Assembly (NCBI RefSeq): GCF_003952465.1 | Contig: NZ_CP034448.1 | Coordinates: forward strand, 5,805,001 to 5,869,000 | DNA: 64,000 bases | Source: Mesorhizobium sp. M1B.F.Ca.ET.045.04.1.1 | Lineage (GTDB): Bacteria; Pseudomonadota; Alphaproteobacteria; Rhizobiales; Rhizobiaceae | Direction: 5' to 3' | Shown: piece by piece, positions 49,616 to 59,560 of the stretch | How positions within the stretch are numbered: the first letter of the stretch is position 1 | Layout of the letters: every line of letters begins with the position of its first letter | The notes under the pieces: generated by a model | Seen by the model: the letters and a program-made list of their open reading frames with translations, nothing else | Told to the model about the DNA's origin: nothing | Database searches by the model: none | Program-made: the position numbers and the translations under genes

Positions 49616-51601
49616 TCAGCGTTTGGGCAATCCCGCCCGGATCAAGGCTTCGACCACCTGGTCCGCCCATTCCGGCGTGTTCCGGAAGATAGGCAACGCC
49701 CGGTATCGCTCGATCGTGAAGCCCGGCTGGGCGGCGAGCAACTTTTGCGCGGCCCAGCGGGCGGTCTCCAGGTCCCCGCTCATCGCCGACCAGGCGGCGA
49801 GGTATCGATAGGACATGATGATGTCGGGATGGGCGGCGATGACCTCGCGGGCAATCGCGACAGCCTCGGAAAGAGAGCCAGCCTTGGCCATGGCTGTGGC
49901 CATTCCCAGTTTCATGTTGAATGCGAGTGGATCCATTGGGCTCAGCGTCATCGCCCGGTGGAACCATTCCGATGCGCGGACGGCTTCGCCCCGGTAGATC
50001 GCGATCCAGCCACGGCGCGCCCATGCCCACGCATTGTTCGGATCAAGCGCGAGCGCTTTTTCGATAAAGGTGGCGGCACGCTCCTGTTCGCCGGCCATGC
50101 TCATGGCCGAGCCGGCGGCGGTCAACGCCGTTGGATCGTCGCCGATCGAGCCGGCAGCCTCAACTGCCGCGAGCGCCTTTTCCAGCTCCCTTTCCGGCTG
50201 CTCGGCCCACAGATATGCGGCATTCGAGGCGTGGCACCATGCTAGAAGCGCATGCGCGCGGCCGTAGGCAGGGTCGATGGCGATCGCTTTCGTAAGCAGC
50301 TCTGTCGCCCGGTCATTGGTGTCCTTGCGGCGACCCCAAAGGTTCGGGAAGGCCCGCATGACGAGGTCATAGGCCCGCAGGTTGGTCGGCGGCTTGCGCT
50401 TTGCCAGCTCGATCTCGGCACCGCGGATGGCCGGATGGATGGCGCCGGCCACCTGCGCAGCGATCCTGTCCTGGAACTCGAAAACGTCCTCGGTCGCGCC
50501 CTCGTAGCGCTCGGACCACAATTGTGTCCTGGTGTCGGCGTCGACCAGCTGCACAGAAATGCGCAGGCGGTCGCCGCCCCGCCGCACGGTGCCTTCGACC
50601 ACGTAATTGACGCCGAGCTCCAGGCCAACCTCGCGCACATCGGCGAAGCGCCCCTTATAGGTGAAGGCCGACTGGCGCGCGATGACGAAGAAGTTGCGGA
50701 TGCGCGAAAGTGCTGCGGTGATCTCCTCGACAACGCCATCGGCAAAATATTCGTCATCCGCCCCGCCAAGATTGTCGAAAGGCATCACCGCAACCGATGG
50801 CTGGTCATGCGGTCTCGCCGACGCGGCGATAGGCTGGGCGGTACCGAGCGTCGACGCCGTCTGGCGATTTCCGCTTCGCGTTTGCAGCGACGCCGCCAGT
50901 GACAGCGTCTGTGCCTCGGGTTCCACACCCAGATGCTTTTTCAGCAACGCGCGGCAGCTCTCAAACTGACGCAAGGCCGCGTTTTCATGGCCCCTCGCGG
51001 CATGGATGCGCATCAATGCCCGATGCGCCGGCTCCGCAGTCGGATCCGAGGCAAGCAGCCTTTCCGCCAGCCCTTCGCAAGCGGCTTCAATTCCGGATCC
51101 GGATTCGGGCAGCGCGAGGCTCAGCCGCTCCACCAGTTGCTGCGCCTTCTGCCGGTATTTCGCCTGATAAGGGCCGAACCATTCGTCCAGTCCGTCGGGA
51201 ATGGCTTCGCCCGCAAGCACATCGCCACGGTAGAGATCTGCGGCGAAGGCGAGCTCCGCCGTCCCGCCTTCGGCGAGCTTCCGCTCGAAGAGCCAGATAT
51301 CGGCTTCGTCCGGGCCGGCCGTAAGCGCAACCGCTTCCTGATCCCCGTCGATGGAAATGGCCGCGTTGCCGGCGGCGGGGAACCATCGCCTGATGTCGGC
51401 CAGCGCCTGCCGCAGGCTATTGCGCGACTGCGCATCGCCTCGTCCCGGCCAAAACCCTTCGCAGAGCCGTTCGCGAGCGTGGCCGCGGCGACCCGCCAGG
51501 ACCAGGGCCGCGAAAAGAAGCGTCGACTTGCGCGTCGCGAAGCGGACGGACTGGCCTTCCGCGGATGTCACCTCGAGACCGCCAAGCAGCCGGATATGCA
51601 C
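49616..51601 (-). CDS. BTAD/SARP-type regulator with FlgO-like and TPR domains
   Basis: A 661-residue regulator. The N-terminus (about 1-240) is a winged-helix plus BTAD domain (MHIRLLGGLEVTSAEGQSVR, then AHRALMRIHAARGHENAALR). A FlgO/TolB-like domain follows (about 268-400; SVAVMPFDNLGGADDEYFAD, then RRGGDRLRISVQLVDADTRT), then TPR repeats (about 440-640). The C-terminal two-thirds match those of the regulator at 24910, which has a different DNA-binding part. The start is GTG with GAGAGGGG upstream. It is divergent from the DUF1127 gene. Confidence 0.87.
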   Translation of the reverse strand: MHIRLLGGLEVTSAEGQSVRFATRKSTLLFAALVLAGRRGHARERLCEGFWPGRGDAQSRNSLRQALADIRRWFPAAGNAAISIDGDQEAVALTAGPDEADIWLFERKLAEGGTAELAFAADLYRGDVLAGEAIPDGLDEWFGPYQAKYRQKAQQLVERLSLALPESGSGIEAACEGLAERLLASDPTAEPAHRALMRIHAARGHENAALRQFESCRALLKKHLGVEPEAQTLSLAASLQTRSGNRQTASTLGTAQPIAASARPHDQPSVAVMPFDNLGGADDEYFADGVVEEITAALSRIRNFFVIARQSAFTYKGRFADVREVGLELGVNYVVEGTVRRGGDRLRISVQLVDADTRTQLWSERYEGATEDVFEFQDRIAAQVAGAIHPAIRGAEIELAKRKPPTNLRAYDLVMRAFPNLWGRRKDTNDRATELLTKAIAIDPAYGRAHALLAWCHASNAAYLWAEQPERELEKALAAVEAAGSIGDDPTALTAAGSAMSMAGEQERAATFIEKALALDPNNAWAWARRGWIAIYRGEAVRASEWFHRAMTLSPMDPLAFNMKLGMATAMAKAGSLSEAVAIAREVIAAHPDIIMSYRYLAAWSAMSGDLETARWAAQKLLAAQPGFTIERYRALPIFRNTPEWADQVVEALIRAGLPKR

Positions 51602-51772
51602 GAGCCCCTCTCCAGATTTCGAACGCGTCGGCAGAATAGCATCTTCGCCGGTCGATTTAACGCGGATTTAACGGCGGACCACCGGACTTCCCGCGACGGT
51701 TCACGCCCGGCTGAACAGCCGCAGATCGCGTGTGTGACAAGCTGCGACCGTAATCTGGAACGGGAGAGCAAA

Positions 51773-52021
51773 ATGGCTCACACGGAAGTTCACGCGGAGA
51801 CCCGCGCATCGAAACACCGGCTGCTTGGGGCAGCGTCGAAAAGTGCTGCGAAAGCAGTCGCTGCCTTCACAGCCTGGCGGCGCACCATTGCAGGGCGCAG
51901 GGCGTTAGCAGACCTGACGCCCGATCAGTTGAGGGATATCGGCCTTTCGCAGCCCCGGGCACCACAGTTCCTCGTTAGCGTCGGCGTCGGCCTGATGACG
52001 GACCTGATGTCAATGAGATGA
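51773..52021 (+). CDS. DUF1127 small protein
   Basis: An 82-residue protein with the DUF1127 motif RRALADLTPDQLRDIGLSQP. Small DUF1127 proteins of rhizobia and Agrobacterium bind RNA and influence phosphate and carbon metabolism. CGGGAGAG lies 6 bases before the ATG. It is divergent from the BTAD regulator, 170 bases away. Confidence 0.85.
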   Translation: MAHTEVHAETRASKHRLLGAASKSAAKAVAAFTAWRRTIAGRRALADLTPDQLRDIGLSQPRAPQFLVSVGVGLMTDLMSMR

Positions 52022-52109
52022 GGTCGGCGACGATTCAAACGACCTGCGGCGCGATTGCCTGGGTGAGCCGGGTCGGCTGCGCGGCGCACCTGCCGCTTGA
52101 TCGCGTCCC

Positions 52110-52442
52110 TCAACGCGGGAGCAGTCGAGAAATCTCGACCCGGGGCGCGAAAAAGCAGCGCAAATAGGGCTGATTGGTTATGACGTAATTATTCTCGCAG
52201 ATATGGTATTGGCCGTCCGGCGATTCCTGCACCCGGTCTCGCGGGATGTTGAAACCATCGGGCAAATAAGTATAGCCGCCGTCAACCCTCGACTGCACCG
52301 ACGACTGAGGTATGGCGCGGCAATCATGACCGCCGCAACACTTGAACTTCGTTACCGGATCAACCTTGTTTTCGTACCAATCATGGGCGTTGACGCCTGT
52401 TGCGGCGGCAATGCACACGGCTGTGAAGACGAACCTTCGCAT
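52110..52442 (-). CDS. Exported Cys-rich protein (110 aa)
   Basis: A signal peptide (MRRFVFTAVCIAAATGVNAH) is followed by a mature part that starts HDWYENKVDPVTKFKCCGGH and has four further aromatic and cysteine motifs (DCRAIPQ, YHICENNYVITNQPYLRCFF). CCGGHDC and the later two Cys could form disulphides or bind metal. GAGGAAA precedes the ATG. I recognise it as a common conserved rhizobial periplasmic protein, function unknown. Confidence 0.75.
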   Translation of the reverse strand: MRRFVFTAVCIAAATGVNAHDWYENKVDPVTKFKCCGGHDCRAIPQSSVQSRVDGGYTYLPDGFNIPRDRVQESPDGQYHICENNYVITNQPYLRCFFAPRVEISRLLPR

Positions 52443-52608
52443 GGCATTTCCTCGTATGCGGAGGCGCTGCTCATCGAACGTCTTGTATATTAGCGTTTGG
52501 CTGAAAATGCTATCGGTCCAGGCATGCCGACAGCCCCAGCAAGCAACGCCCGGCCTGAATCGCGGCAGTGGGTGAGACGAATTTCGAACCAGCCTGTGCC
52601 TTTCCCGC

Positions 52609-53340
52609 TCACACCAATCTCTGTCCGCCGTCGATGTGGATGGTCTCGCCGGTCATGAACGCGTTCTGCATCAGATAGAGATAGGCCGGCGCCACGTCGG
52701 CCGGTGTCGCGATCCTTCCCGCCGGGACGCGGGCGCCCATCTGGTCGAAATAGCCGGCTTTGGCCTCGCCGACGATCTCGTCCCACATTTCGGTGTCCAC
52801 CCAGCCGGGCGAGACGACGTTGACGCGCGTCGGCGCCAATTCCAGCGCCAGCGCGCGGGCGAAATAGGTGAAGGAGCCGGCGATCGCCGAGACGACCGAG
52901 CCGCCGGGGACCGGCGGACGGTCCTTGTTGATGCCGGAGGTGAAGGTCATGGAGCCGCCCTTCTTCAGCGTGCGCACCGCGTGCTTGGCGAGCATCACGG
53001 CGCCGACCAGCTTGCTGTCGACGAACTGGCGCACGAAATCCATGTCGGTCCCGCCGATCGGATAATTGGGCGGCGGCGTGCCGGCGGTCGCCACCAGATG
53101 ATCGAAGGCGCCGACTAGGTCGAACAGGCGGGCGACGTCCGCCTCGTTGGCCATGTCGGCGGCAATGCCCGTCACCCGCCCTGCCCCGGCGAGCCTTTTC
53201 TCGGCGGCCTTCAGCTTCTCCACCGAGCGCCCGACGATCGTAACTTCCGCGCCGCTTTCGAGCGCGGCCGCCGCCACGCCGAAACCGATGCCGGAGCTGC
53301 CTCCGACGACGATGATCTTGCTTCCCGCGAGCGTAGCCAT
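52609..53340 (-). CDS. SDR-family protein lacking the Tyr/Lys pair
   Basis: A 243-residue SDR fold: GGSSGIG at 13-19, ATAG region (HLVATAGTPPP) and the C-terminal TGETIHIDGGQRLV. At the place of YxxxK it reads PGGSVVSAIAGSFTYFARAL, with neither Tyr nor Lys. Catalysis must differ from the classical SDR mechanism. It lies 34 bases behind the VOC gene, so the pair is one operon, divergent from a LysR regulator. Confidence 0.85.
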   Translation of the reverse strand: MATLAGSKIIVVGGSSGIGFGVAAAALESGAEVTIVGRSVEKLKAAEKRLAGAGRVTGIAADMANEADVARLFDLVGAFDHLVATAGTPPPNYPIGGTDMDFVRQFVDSKLVGAVMLAKHAVRTLKKGGSMTFTSGINKDRPPVPGGSVVSAIAGSFTYFARALALELAPTRVNVVSPGWVDTEMWDEIVGEAKAGYFDQMGARVPAGRIATPADVAPAYLYLMQNAFMTGETIHIDGGQRLV

Positions 53341-53374
53341 GGGTGTCCTCCGTCTTCCAGCAATGGGTTGAAAA

Positions 53375-53860
53375 TTACGCGCGGCCGGCGTGGGCCGCTT
53401 CGAGATCGGCGAGGATGATCCTGCTCATCCTGTACATCGCCTGCCGCGCCCGGTCGGCCTTCTCGCGGTCCGGGTCGCTCATCAGGCGCAGCGCCGGCTC
53501 GGGAATGACTTGCCAGTAGACGCCGAACTTGTCCGTCAACCAGCCGCAGGGCTTTTCCGAGCCGCCGCCTGCCGTCAGCGCATTCCAGTAATAGTCGGTC
53601 TCGGCCTGGTCCTTCGTCTCGATGTAGAGCGAGATCCTTTCGTTGAAGGGCGGCATCGAGCCGGCATTGAGCGCAGTGAAGCGCTGGCCTTCGAGCTCGA
53701 AGTCGAAGATCGCGTGCGGCACGGTCCTGTTGGTGCCGCCGACGAAGTCGGTGAACTCGATCGACCCAAGCGCCCGGCCGTTCCTGAAGACGGACAGATA
53801 GAAGTCGCGGGCCTCTTCGGCGTTGAGGTTGAACCAGAGGAAGGGGTGGATGGTAGCCAT
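53375..53860 (-). CDS. VOC-superfamily protein (PhnB-like)
   Basis: A 161-residue VOC protein of the PhnB/3-demethylubiquinone methyltransferase-like type. It has IHPFLWFNLNAEEARDFYLS, then VPHAIFDFELEGQRFTALNA and CGWLTDKFGVYWQVIPE. Members are usually uncharacterised despite the methyltransferase name. It heads the VOC-SDR operon. Confidence 0.82.
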   Translation of the reverse strand: MATIHPFLWFNLNAEEARDFYLSVFRNGRALGSIEFTDFVGGTNRTVPHAIFDFELEGQRFTALNAGSMPPFNERISLYIETKDQAETDYYWNALTAGGGSEKPCGWLTDKFGVYWQVIPEPALRLMSDPDREKADRARQAMYRMSRIILADLEAAHAGRA

Positions 53861-53885
53861 GGCGTCCTCGTTGATCTTTGATCAC

Positions 53886-53940
53886 AAATCCTGTGAGGAT
53901 TTTTGGTTGGAAAATGCGCAATGGACAAACCAAAATTTGG
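53886..53940. promoter_or_regulatory. Palindromes between the VOC and LysR genes
   Basis: AAATCCT-GTG-AGGATTT (53886-53902) and CCAAA-A-TTTGG (53930-53940) lie in the 121-base divergent gap. Either may be a binding site for the divergent LysR regulator, which is expected to control both promoters. Confidence 0.5.
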
Positions 53941-53981
53941 CAAGTATTTGTTACCAAATCTCACAAATAGAATTTCGCGCC

Positions 53982-54869
53982 ATGGCCCGCAGACTGCCGC
54001 CGCTCAACGCATTGCCGGCCTTCGAGGCCGCCGCCCGGCACCTGAATTTCTCCAGGGCGGCGGACGAGCTCAACGTCACGCATGGCGCCATCAGCCGCGC
54101 CATAAAACATCTCGAGGACCAGCTCGGCGTGCAGCTCTTCGAGCGCGCGACACGCTCGGTGCGGCTCACTCCTGTCGGTGAGCCCTATGCGCGGGCGGTG
54201 CGCGAAGCGCTCGACCAGCTCTCTTTAGCCACCCAGACCGCCACCTCGCGCCTTTCGGGCTCGACGCTCAATGTCAGCACGTCCGACGGTTTTGCCGGAA
54301 AATGGCTGGTGCCCCGGCTCTACCGCTTCCACCGCGCGCACGGCGACATCGACGTGCGTGTCTCGACCACCGGCAAGCTGACAAATTTCCGCGGCGACGG
54401 CATCGACGTCGCCATCCGCTACGGCGCCGGGAACTATCATGGACTGACCTCCGAGTTCCTCACCGGCGAGGAGGTCTTTCCCGTCTGCAGCCCGAAGCTG
54501 CTGGAGGGCCCGCATCCTCTCAAGAAGCCCGAGGACCTCAAGCATCACACGCTGATCCGCGACGGCTACCGCATCGACTGGGCGGCCTGGCTTGCCAGCG
54601 CGGGGGTCGAAGGCGTCGACCCGAACAGCGGGCTCACCTTCGATTCCGCCACCTTTGCAGTTGAGTCAGCCGTGCAGGGCGAAGGCGTGGTGCTCGGCCG
54701 CACCATGCTGGTTTCAGCCGATCTCGCCACCGGCAGGCTTGTCCGGCCTTTCGACCACGCTCTGAAAGCCATTTCCAGTTTCTACCTCGTCTACCCGCCG
54801 GAAGCGATCCGCCAGCGAAAGGTCAAGGCGTTTCGGGATTGGCTGCTGTCGGAGATCGATCCGGGCTGA
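53982..54869 (+). CDS. LysR-type regulator (GcvA-like)
   Basis: A 295-residue LysR of the GcvA type. The N-terminus is LPPLNALPAFEAAARHLNFS, then AADELNVTHGAISRAIKHLE, which is characteristic of the GcvA subgroup. The effector domain has STSDGFAGKWLVPRLYRFHR. The ATG at 53982 is the start of homology. It is divergent from the VOC-SDR operon and probably regulates it. Confidence 0.88.
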   Translation: MARRLPPLNALPAFEAAARHLNFSRAADELNVTHGAISRAIKHLEDQLGVQLFERATRSVRLTPVGEPYARAVREALDQLSLATQTATSRLSGSTLNVSTSDGFAGKWLVPRLYRFHRAHGDIDVRVSTTGKLTNFRGDGIDVAIRYGAGNYHGLTSEFLTGEEVFPVCSPKLLEGPHPLKKPEDLKHHTLIRDGYRIDWAAWLASAGVEGVDPNSGLTFDSATFAVESAVQGEGVVLGRTMLVSADLATGRLVRPFDHALKAISSFYLVYPPEAIRQRKVKAFRDWLLSEIDPG

Positions 54870-55058
54870 GTTGAGCGCCCGTCCACGCACCGCCTTGCGC
54901 GCGTGATGCCTTTGAGACTGCGCCCTCCTCCAGCAATCCAGCGCCTTCTCGCCGAAATATTAGCAATCGCTTCTTTGCAGGACAGGCTCGTGTTATCGTG
55001 GTTGCGGGAACGGCGGACGCGCCGTGAGCGCCCCCGTTTCCCTTGTGGGAGGAAACCA

Positions 55059-55352
55059 ATGGCTCACTACGTATTACTGTCGAATTTCACCGATCAAGGT
55101 ATCAAGACAATAAAGGACACTCAGAAACGGGCTGAGGCCTTCAAGGCGATGGCCAGCAAAAGCGGGGTCAAGGTTCACACTCTGTTGTGGACGCTTGGCA
55201 AACATGATGTCGTGGTGATTGCCGAAGCAGAGGACGACATTGCTGCGACCGCATTAGCCTTATCAATCGCATCAATGGGCAACATCAGAACCGAGACGCT
55301 GAGGGCATTCGACACGGCAGATATGACCAAGATATTGGCAAAGATGGCCTGA
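55059..55352 (+). CDS. GYD-domain protein
   Basis: A 97-residue protein of the GYD family (ferredoxin-like fold). It has YVLLSNFTDQGIKTIKDTQK, then VHTLLWTLGKHDVVVIAEAE and LALSIASMGNIRTETLRAF. GGGAGGAAACC precedes the ATG. Function unknown for the family. Confidence 0.82.
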   Translation: MAHYVLLSNFTDQGIKTIKDTQKRAEAFKAMASKSGVKVHTLLWTLGKHDVVVIAEAEDDIAATALALSIASMGNIRTETLRAFDTADMTKILAKMA

Positions 55353-55889
55353 CCGTTACTTTACCGACGTGCACTGCTGATCGAGGCTGGCGCCGGGCTG
55401 GGTGCTCGGCGCCTACCGCTTCCAGTTATGTCTCGTCACGCCAGATTTTGTCCGCTTCTCCCATCGGGTCTCGGCTAGGCGCGGATTAGCTAACCGCGAA
55501 TGGACCGCCACGCGATTCGGCGAGGTTCCGACATGGAGCCTGCGCGATTGCGCTTTCCGCAGAAGGATACCGGCACTCGGTCCATCGACAGCGCTACCTG
55601 CTCGGCTTGGGCTCTTGGAATTCTCAAACAGGGCAACCGACGGCATGGGCGGGGGGCGTTGGGGAGCCGTCGGTCACCAGGACAGGGGGCCATGGAATCA
55701 GAAAATGCATAGGCCCTTATATAAGCATGCCAGCAATTCGCGTTCTTGGGAACTGCTTCCAGCTTAAAATTCAACCGCATATGGCCAAGAGTGCACGTTC
55801 GCGATGATCGTCATGCGGGCCGACAGGAACCAGATCGGCCGTTCCGCGTCATAGAGAGAGGCTCTTGTCGCGATCCCGGAGTGACGTCG
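55353..55889. other. Intergenic stretch without recognised gene
   Basis: The 537 bases between the GYD gene and the L,D-transpeptidase gene contain only short frames without ribosome sites, signal peptides or known motifs. No strong hairpin or repeat was noticed. A promoter for the transpeptidase gene probably lies in its last 150 bases. Confidence 0.4.
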
Positions 55890-56888
55890 ATGGTCAGGGT
55901 CCTTCTTGTCGTTGCGATGGCGCTCGCACTCGCTTGCGGCGGGTCGCAGGCCGCCAAGCTGGACATGGACGCGGTCAATCAGGCCCAGTTCAGCGAGGGC
56001 GAGCCGAAGGGCGTCGATCCGATGCTGCTCAAGGCGCAGATCCTCCTTGATCGCGCCCGCTTCTCGCCCGGCCTGATCGACGGCCGCCTTTCCGACAATT
56101 TCGCCAGGGCCGTCTCGGCCTTCCAGGCGGCGAACGGGCTGCCGTCCGACGGCAAGCTCACGCGCGAGACCTGGGACAAGCTCGCGGCGACCTTCGCCAG
56201 GCCGGTGCTGATAAACTATGAGGTCACGGCCAAGGATGTGCGCGGGCCTTTCACCAGGCGTATCCCGGCCCGCATGGAGCGGATGGCGCGTCTGAAGCGG
56301 CTCGGCTACCGCAATGCGCGGGAAAAACTGGCGGAGCGTTTCCATGTCAGCGAACAGGTGCTGCGAATGCTCAATCCCAAAACCGGTTTCAGGAAGGCCG
56401 ACATCACCTTGGTGGTGCCCGATGTCGGCCGAGGCGATCCTCCCGCGGCCGTCGGGAGCGTCGAGATCGACAAGGCGTCCCGCCAGGTGCGCGCGCTCGA
56501 CCCGTCAGGCAAAGCGCTCGCGGTCTATCCCGCCTCGATCGGCAGCGAGGAGAAGCCGGCGCCGAGCGGCGCGGCGGAGGTGAAGCGCGTAGTGCACAAT
56601 CCGACCTATCACTACAATCCGAAATTCGCCTTCAAGGGGGTCAGGAGCAAGCGGCCCTTCACGATCGCCAAGGGGCCGAACAATCCGGTGGGATCGGTCT
56701 GGATCGACCTCTCGATCGAAAGCTACGGCATCCACGGCGCCCCCGAGCCCGGCAAGATCGGCACCACCTTCTCGCATGGCTGCATCCGCTTGACCAACTG
56801 GGACGCCGAAGACCTCGCCGCCATGGTCAAGCCGGGCACGAAAGTCGACTTCAAGGACGAGACTGCGCAGGAAGGGCAAGTTCAGTGA
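55890..56888 (+). CDS. L,D-transpeptidase (YkuD family)
   Basis: A 332-residue exported peptidoglycan enzyme. It has a signal peptide (LLVVAMALALACGGSQA), a peptidoglycan-binding type 1 domain (about 50-110; SPGLIDGRLSDNFARAVSAF), a LysM-like segment (AREKLAERFHVSEQVLRMLN) and the YkuD domain. Its catalytic residues are His282 (YGIHGAPEP), His296 and Cys298 in SHGCIRL. It should make 3-3 cross-links or link proteins to the wall. The Cys in the signal tail is not in a clear lipobox. It is a single gene. Confidence 0.9.
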   Translation: MVRVLLVVAMALALACGGSQAAKLDMDAVNQAQFSEGEPKGVDPMLLKAQILLDRARFSPGLIDGRLSDNFARAVSAFQAANGLPSDGKLTRETWDKLAATFARPVLINYEVTAKDVRGPFTRRIPARMERMARLKRLGYRNAREKLAERFHVSEQVLRMLNPKTGFRKADITLVVPDVGRGDPPAAVGSVEIDKASRQVRALDPSGKALAVYPASIGSEEKPAPSGAAEVKRVVHNPTYHYNPKFAFKGVRSKRPFTIAKGPNNPVGSVWIDLSIESYGIHGAPEPGKIGTTFSHGCIRLTNWDAEDLAAMVKPGTKVDFKDETAQEGQVQ

Positions 56889-57024
56889 GAGGCTGCCGGC
56901 TAGCGAGGCTGGCTGCATAAGCCCAATTTATCACCACGCCTAGTTTTTCAAGACGTTACATGGCCTTGCGCCGCCTGTAGCTTCGGCGGCGCGCTTTTGA
57001 AACTGGTCTGGAATTGGTGGTTCG

Positions 57025-59462
57025 ATGCAAGCATATGCGAGAGTGGTGATCGTTGGCGGAGGCTGCGTCGGCGCCGGTATCCTGTATGGCTTGGCAAAGC
57101 GCGGCTGGACCGATGTGGCGCTGCTCGAGCGCACCCAGTTGACCGCCGGCTCGACCTGGCATGCGGCGGGCCTCATCCCGTCCTATGCCCGCAACATCAA
57201 TGTCGGCCGGATGATCAAGAAGACCATCGAGATCTATGAAGGGCTGGAGGCCGAGACCGGGCAGCCGGTCGGCTGGCACAAATGCGGCCAGCTGCGCATC
57301 GCCAATTCCAGGGACCGGCTCGACGAGTTCAAAAGCTACATGAGCGTCGCCGACGTGCAGGGCATGCGGGCGCATTTGCTGACGCCGGCAGAGGCCAGGG
57401 AGCTCTGCCCGCTGCTCGACAACGCCCACATGCTCGGCGCCCTCTATCATCCGGATGACGGCCACATCGCGCCGGCCGACGTGACGCATGCCATGGCCAA
57501 AGGCGCGCGCGACCTCGGCAGCAAGGTCTATCTGAACACCGAGGTCACCGGGTTCAAGCGGACACCCGGGGGCGAGTGGCTGGTCGAGACCAACAAGGGC
57601 GACATCACCTGCGAGCACGTGATCTCAGCCACCGGCAATTACGCGCGCCAGACCGGCGCGCTGCTCGGCCTCGAAATCCCGGCGATCCCGATCCTGCATC
57701 AGTACTGGATCACCGAAGCCGTGCCGGAGATCGTGGAGCGCAAAAAGCAGGGACGGCCCGAGATGCCGATCCTGCGCGACGAAGGCTTCGAGGGGTATCT
57801 CCGCGAGGAAGGCGACGGCTTGATGTTCGGGCCTTACGAGCGCACCGCGAACCTGAAACTGTTCGCCGAGGACGGCGTGCCCGCCTGGTTCGGCGCCGAC
57901 CTCGTCGAAGAAGATTTCGAGGCGGTGTCGTGGAACTGGGAGCAGGCTCTGCAACTGGTCCCGGCCTTGGGGCGCGTCGGCATCAAGGCCAATGTCCGCG
58001 GCCCCTTCCAGATGACCGCCGACGAGCTTCCCCTGATGGGACCGGCCTGGGGCCTGCCCAATGTGTGGCTGGCCGAGGGCGTGCCGGGCGGCATCCTGTG
58101 GGGCGGCACGATCGGTTATTATCTGTCGGAGCGGATCGTCGAGGGCGGCAACAGCCTCGACACCTCCGATCTCGATCCGCGCCGGTTCGGCGACTATGCC
58201 AACGAGGCCTGGACGCGCGAGAAGGTGCGCGAGGCCTGGGGCACGCATGCGGAGCAGAAATATCCTGGGCAGGACATGCCCGCCGCCCGCCCGCAGAAGA
58301 CAGCGCCGTCCTATGACCGGCTGACCGAGCTCGGCGCCGTCTGGGGCGTGCTCAACGGCTGGGAGATGCCCAACTGGTTCGCGCGCGACGGCGTCGAGGC
58401 CAGGGACCAGTATAGCTGGCGCTGGACCCCAAGGGGAACTTCGTCGCCGAGGAAGTCCAGGCGGTGCGCAACGCCGTCGGGCTGGTCGAGATGACGCCGA
58501 TGACCAAGTTCGAGGTGTCGGGGCCGAACGCGGCAGCCTGGCTCGACAGGATCCTGGCCAACCGCCTGCCCGCGGTCGGCAAAGTGACGCTGGCGCATCA
58601 TCTGACGGCGGGAGGCGGCGTGCAGGCGGAGTACATGGTGGCCCGCCTCGGTGACGACAGCTTCTACCTCATCTCGACGCCGCGCGCGGAGCGCTGGAAT
58701 TTCGACGACCTCTCAAGAGTGCTTCCCGCTGACGGCAGCGTCAGCCTGAAGAACGTCACCAACGATCGCGGCTGCTTCACGGTGGTCGGGCCGAACGCCC
58801 GAGACGTGCTGCAACCCCTCACCGAGATCGATCTCTCGAACGCTCAATTCCCGTGGTTCAGCGCGAAGACCGGCAGCGTCGCTTTGGCCAGCGACGTGCG
58901 GCTGCTGCGCGTCAACTACGAAGGCGAGCTCGGCTGGGAGCTCTACCACCCCATGGCCTACCAGCGGCAATTGCTGGATGCAATTCTCAAGGAAGGCGAA
59001 AGGCACGGCATGCGCCTCGTCGGGCTGCATGCGCTGGAGTCGCTCAGGCTGGAGAAATCCTATCGCGCGATGTATCGCGACATGAACCCGGAGCTCAATG
59101 CGCTGGAGAGCGGGCTCGAACGTTTCATCCGCCTCGACAAGGCCGATTTCGTCGGGCGCGACGCGGTCCTGAAATACAAGGCGAGGAACGACCAGCGCCG
59201 CTCGGTCACGCTGAAGATCGAAACCGACGGCGCCAGCACGCTTGCCTCCGAGGGGCTCTACATCGATGGCGCGCTGGTCGGCCGTATAACGTCGGGCGGA
59301 TACGGCTACACGCTCGGGCATGATGTGGCGCTGGCGCTGTTGCCGGAGCGTCTGAGCAAAGCCGGCACGAAGCTCGACGTAACCATTCTCGGGGAATGGA
59401 AGGTCGCCGAAGTTGTTGCGGATTCGCCCTACGATCCCGGAAACGAAAGGGCCCGGATGTAG
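57025..59462 (+). pseudogene. FAD-dependent oxidoreductase with GcvT domain, frameshifted
   Basis: The gene encodes about 812 residues of the dimethylglycine/sarcosine dehydrogenase-like family. It has an FAD site VVIVGGGCVGAG (residues 7-18), a DAO-type domain to about 390, then a GcvT folate domain with FEVSGPNAAAWLDRILANRL and the GcvT C-terminal part. The frame breaks at 58426-58431 in GGACCCCAAGGGG. One missing base (probably a C) would join QYSWRWTP to KGNFVAEEVQAVRNAVGLVE. As written, two overlapping frames result. Such enzymes oxidatively demethylate N-methylated glycines and pass C1 units to folate. Confidence 0.82.
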
Positions 59463-59560
59463 CGGCTGGTCGGGGCGCGGTCGGCCCGATCATCACTTCA
59501 CAATGCCACGGATCGTTCCGCCTAGCCCTGCGTTGATGACAACGCAGAGAGGAAACGGCA

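Noticed and set aside
55490..55780. Minus-strand 96-codon frame in the gap before the L,D-transpeptidase
   Set aside because: No ribosome site, no known motif, irregular composition.
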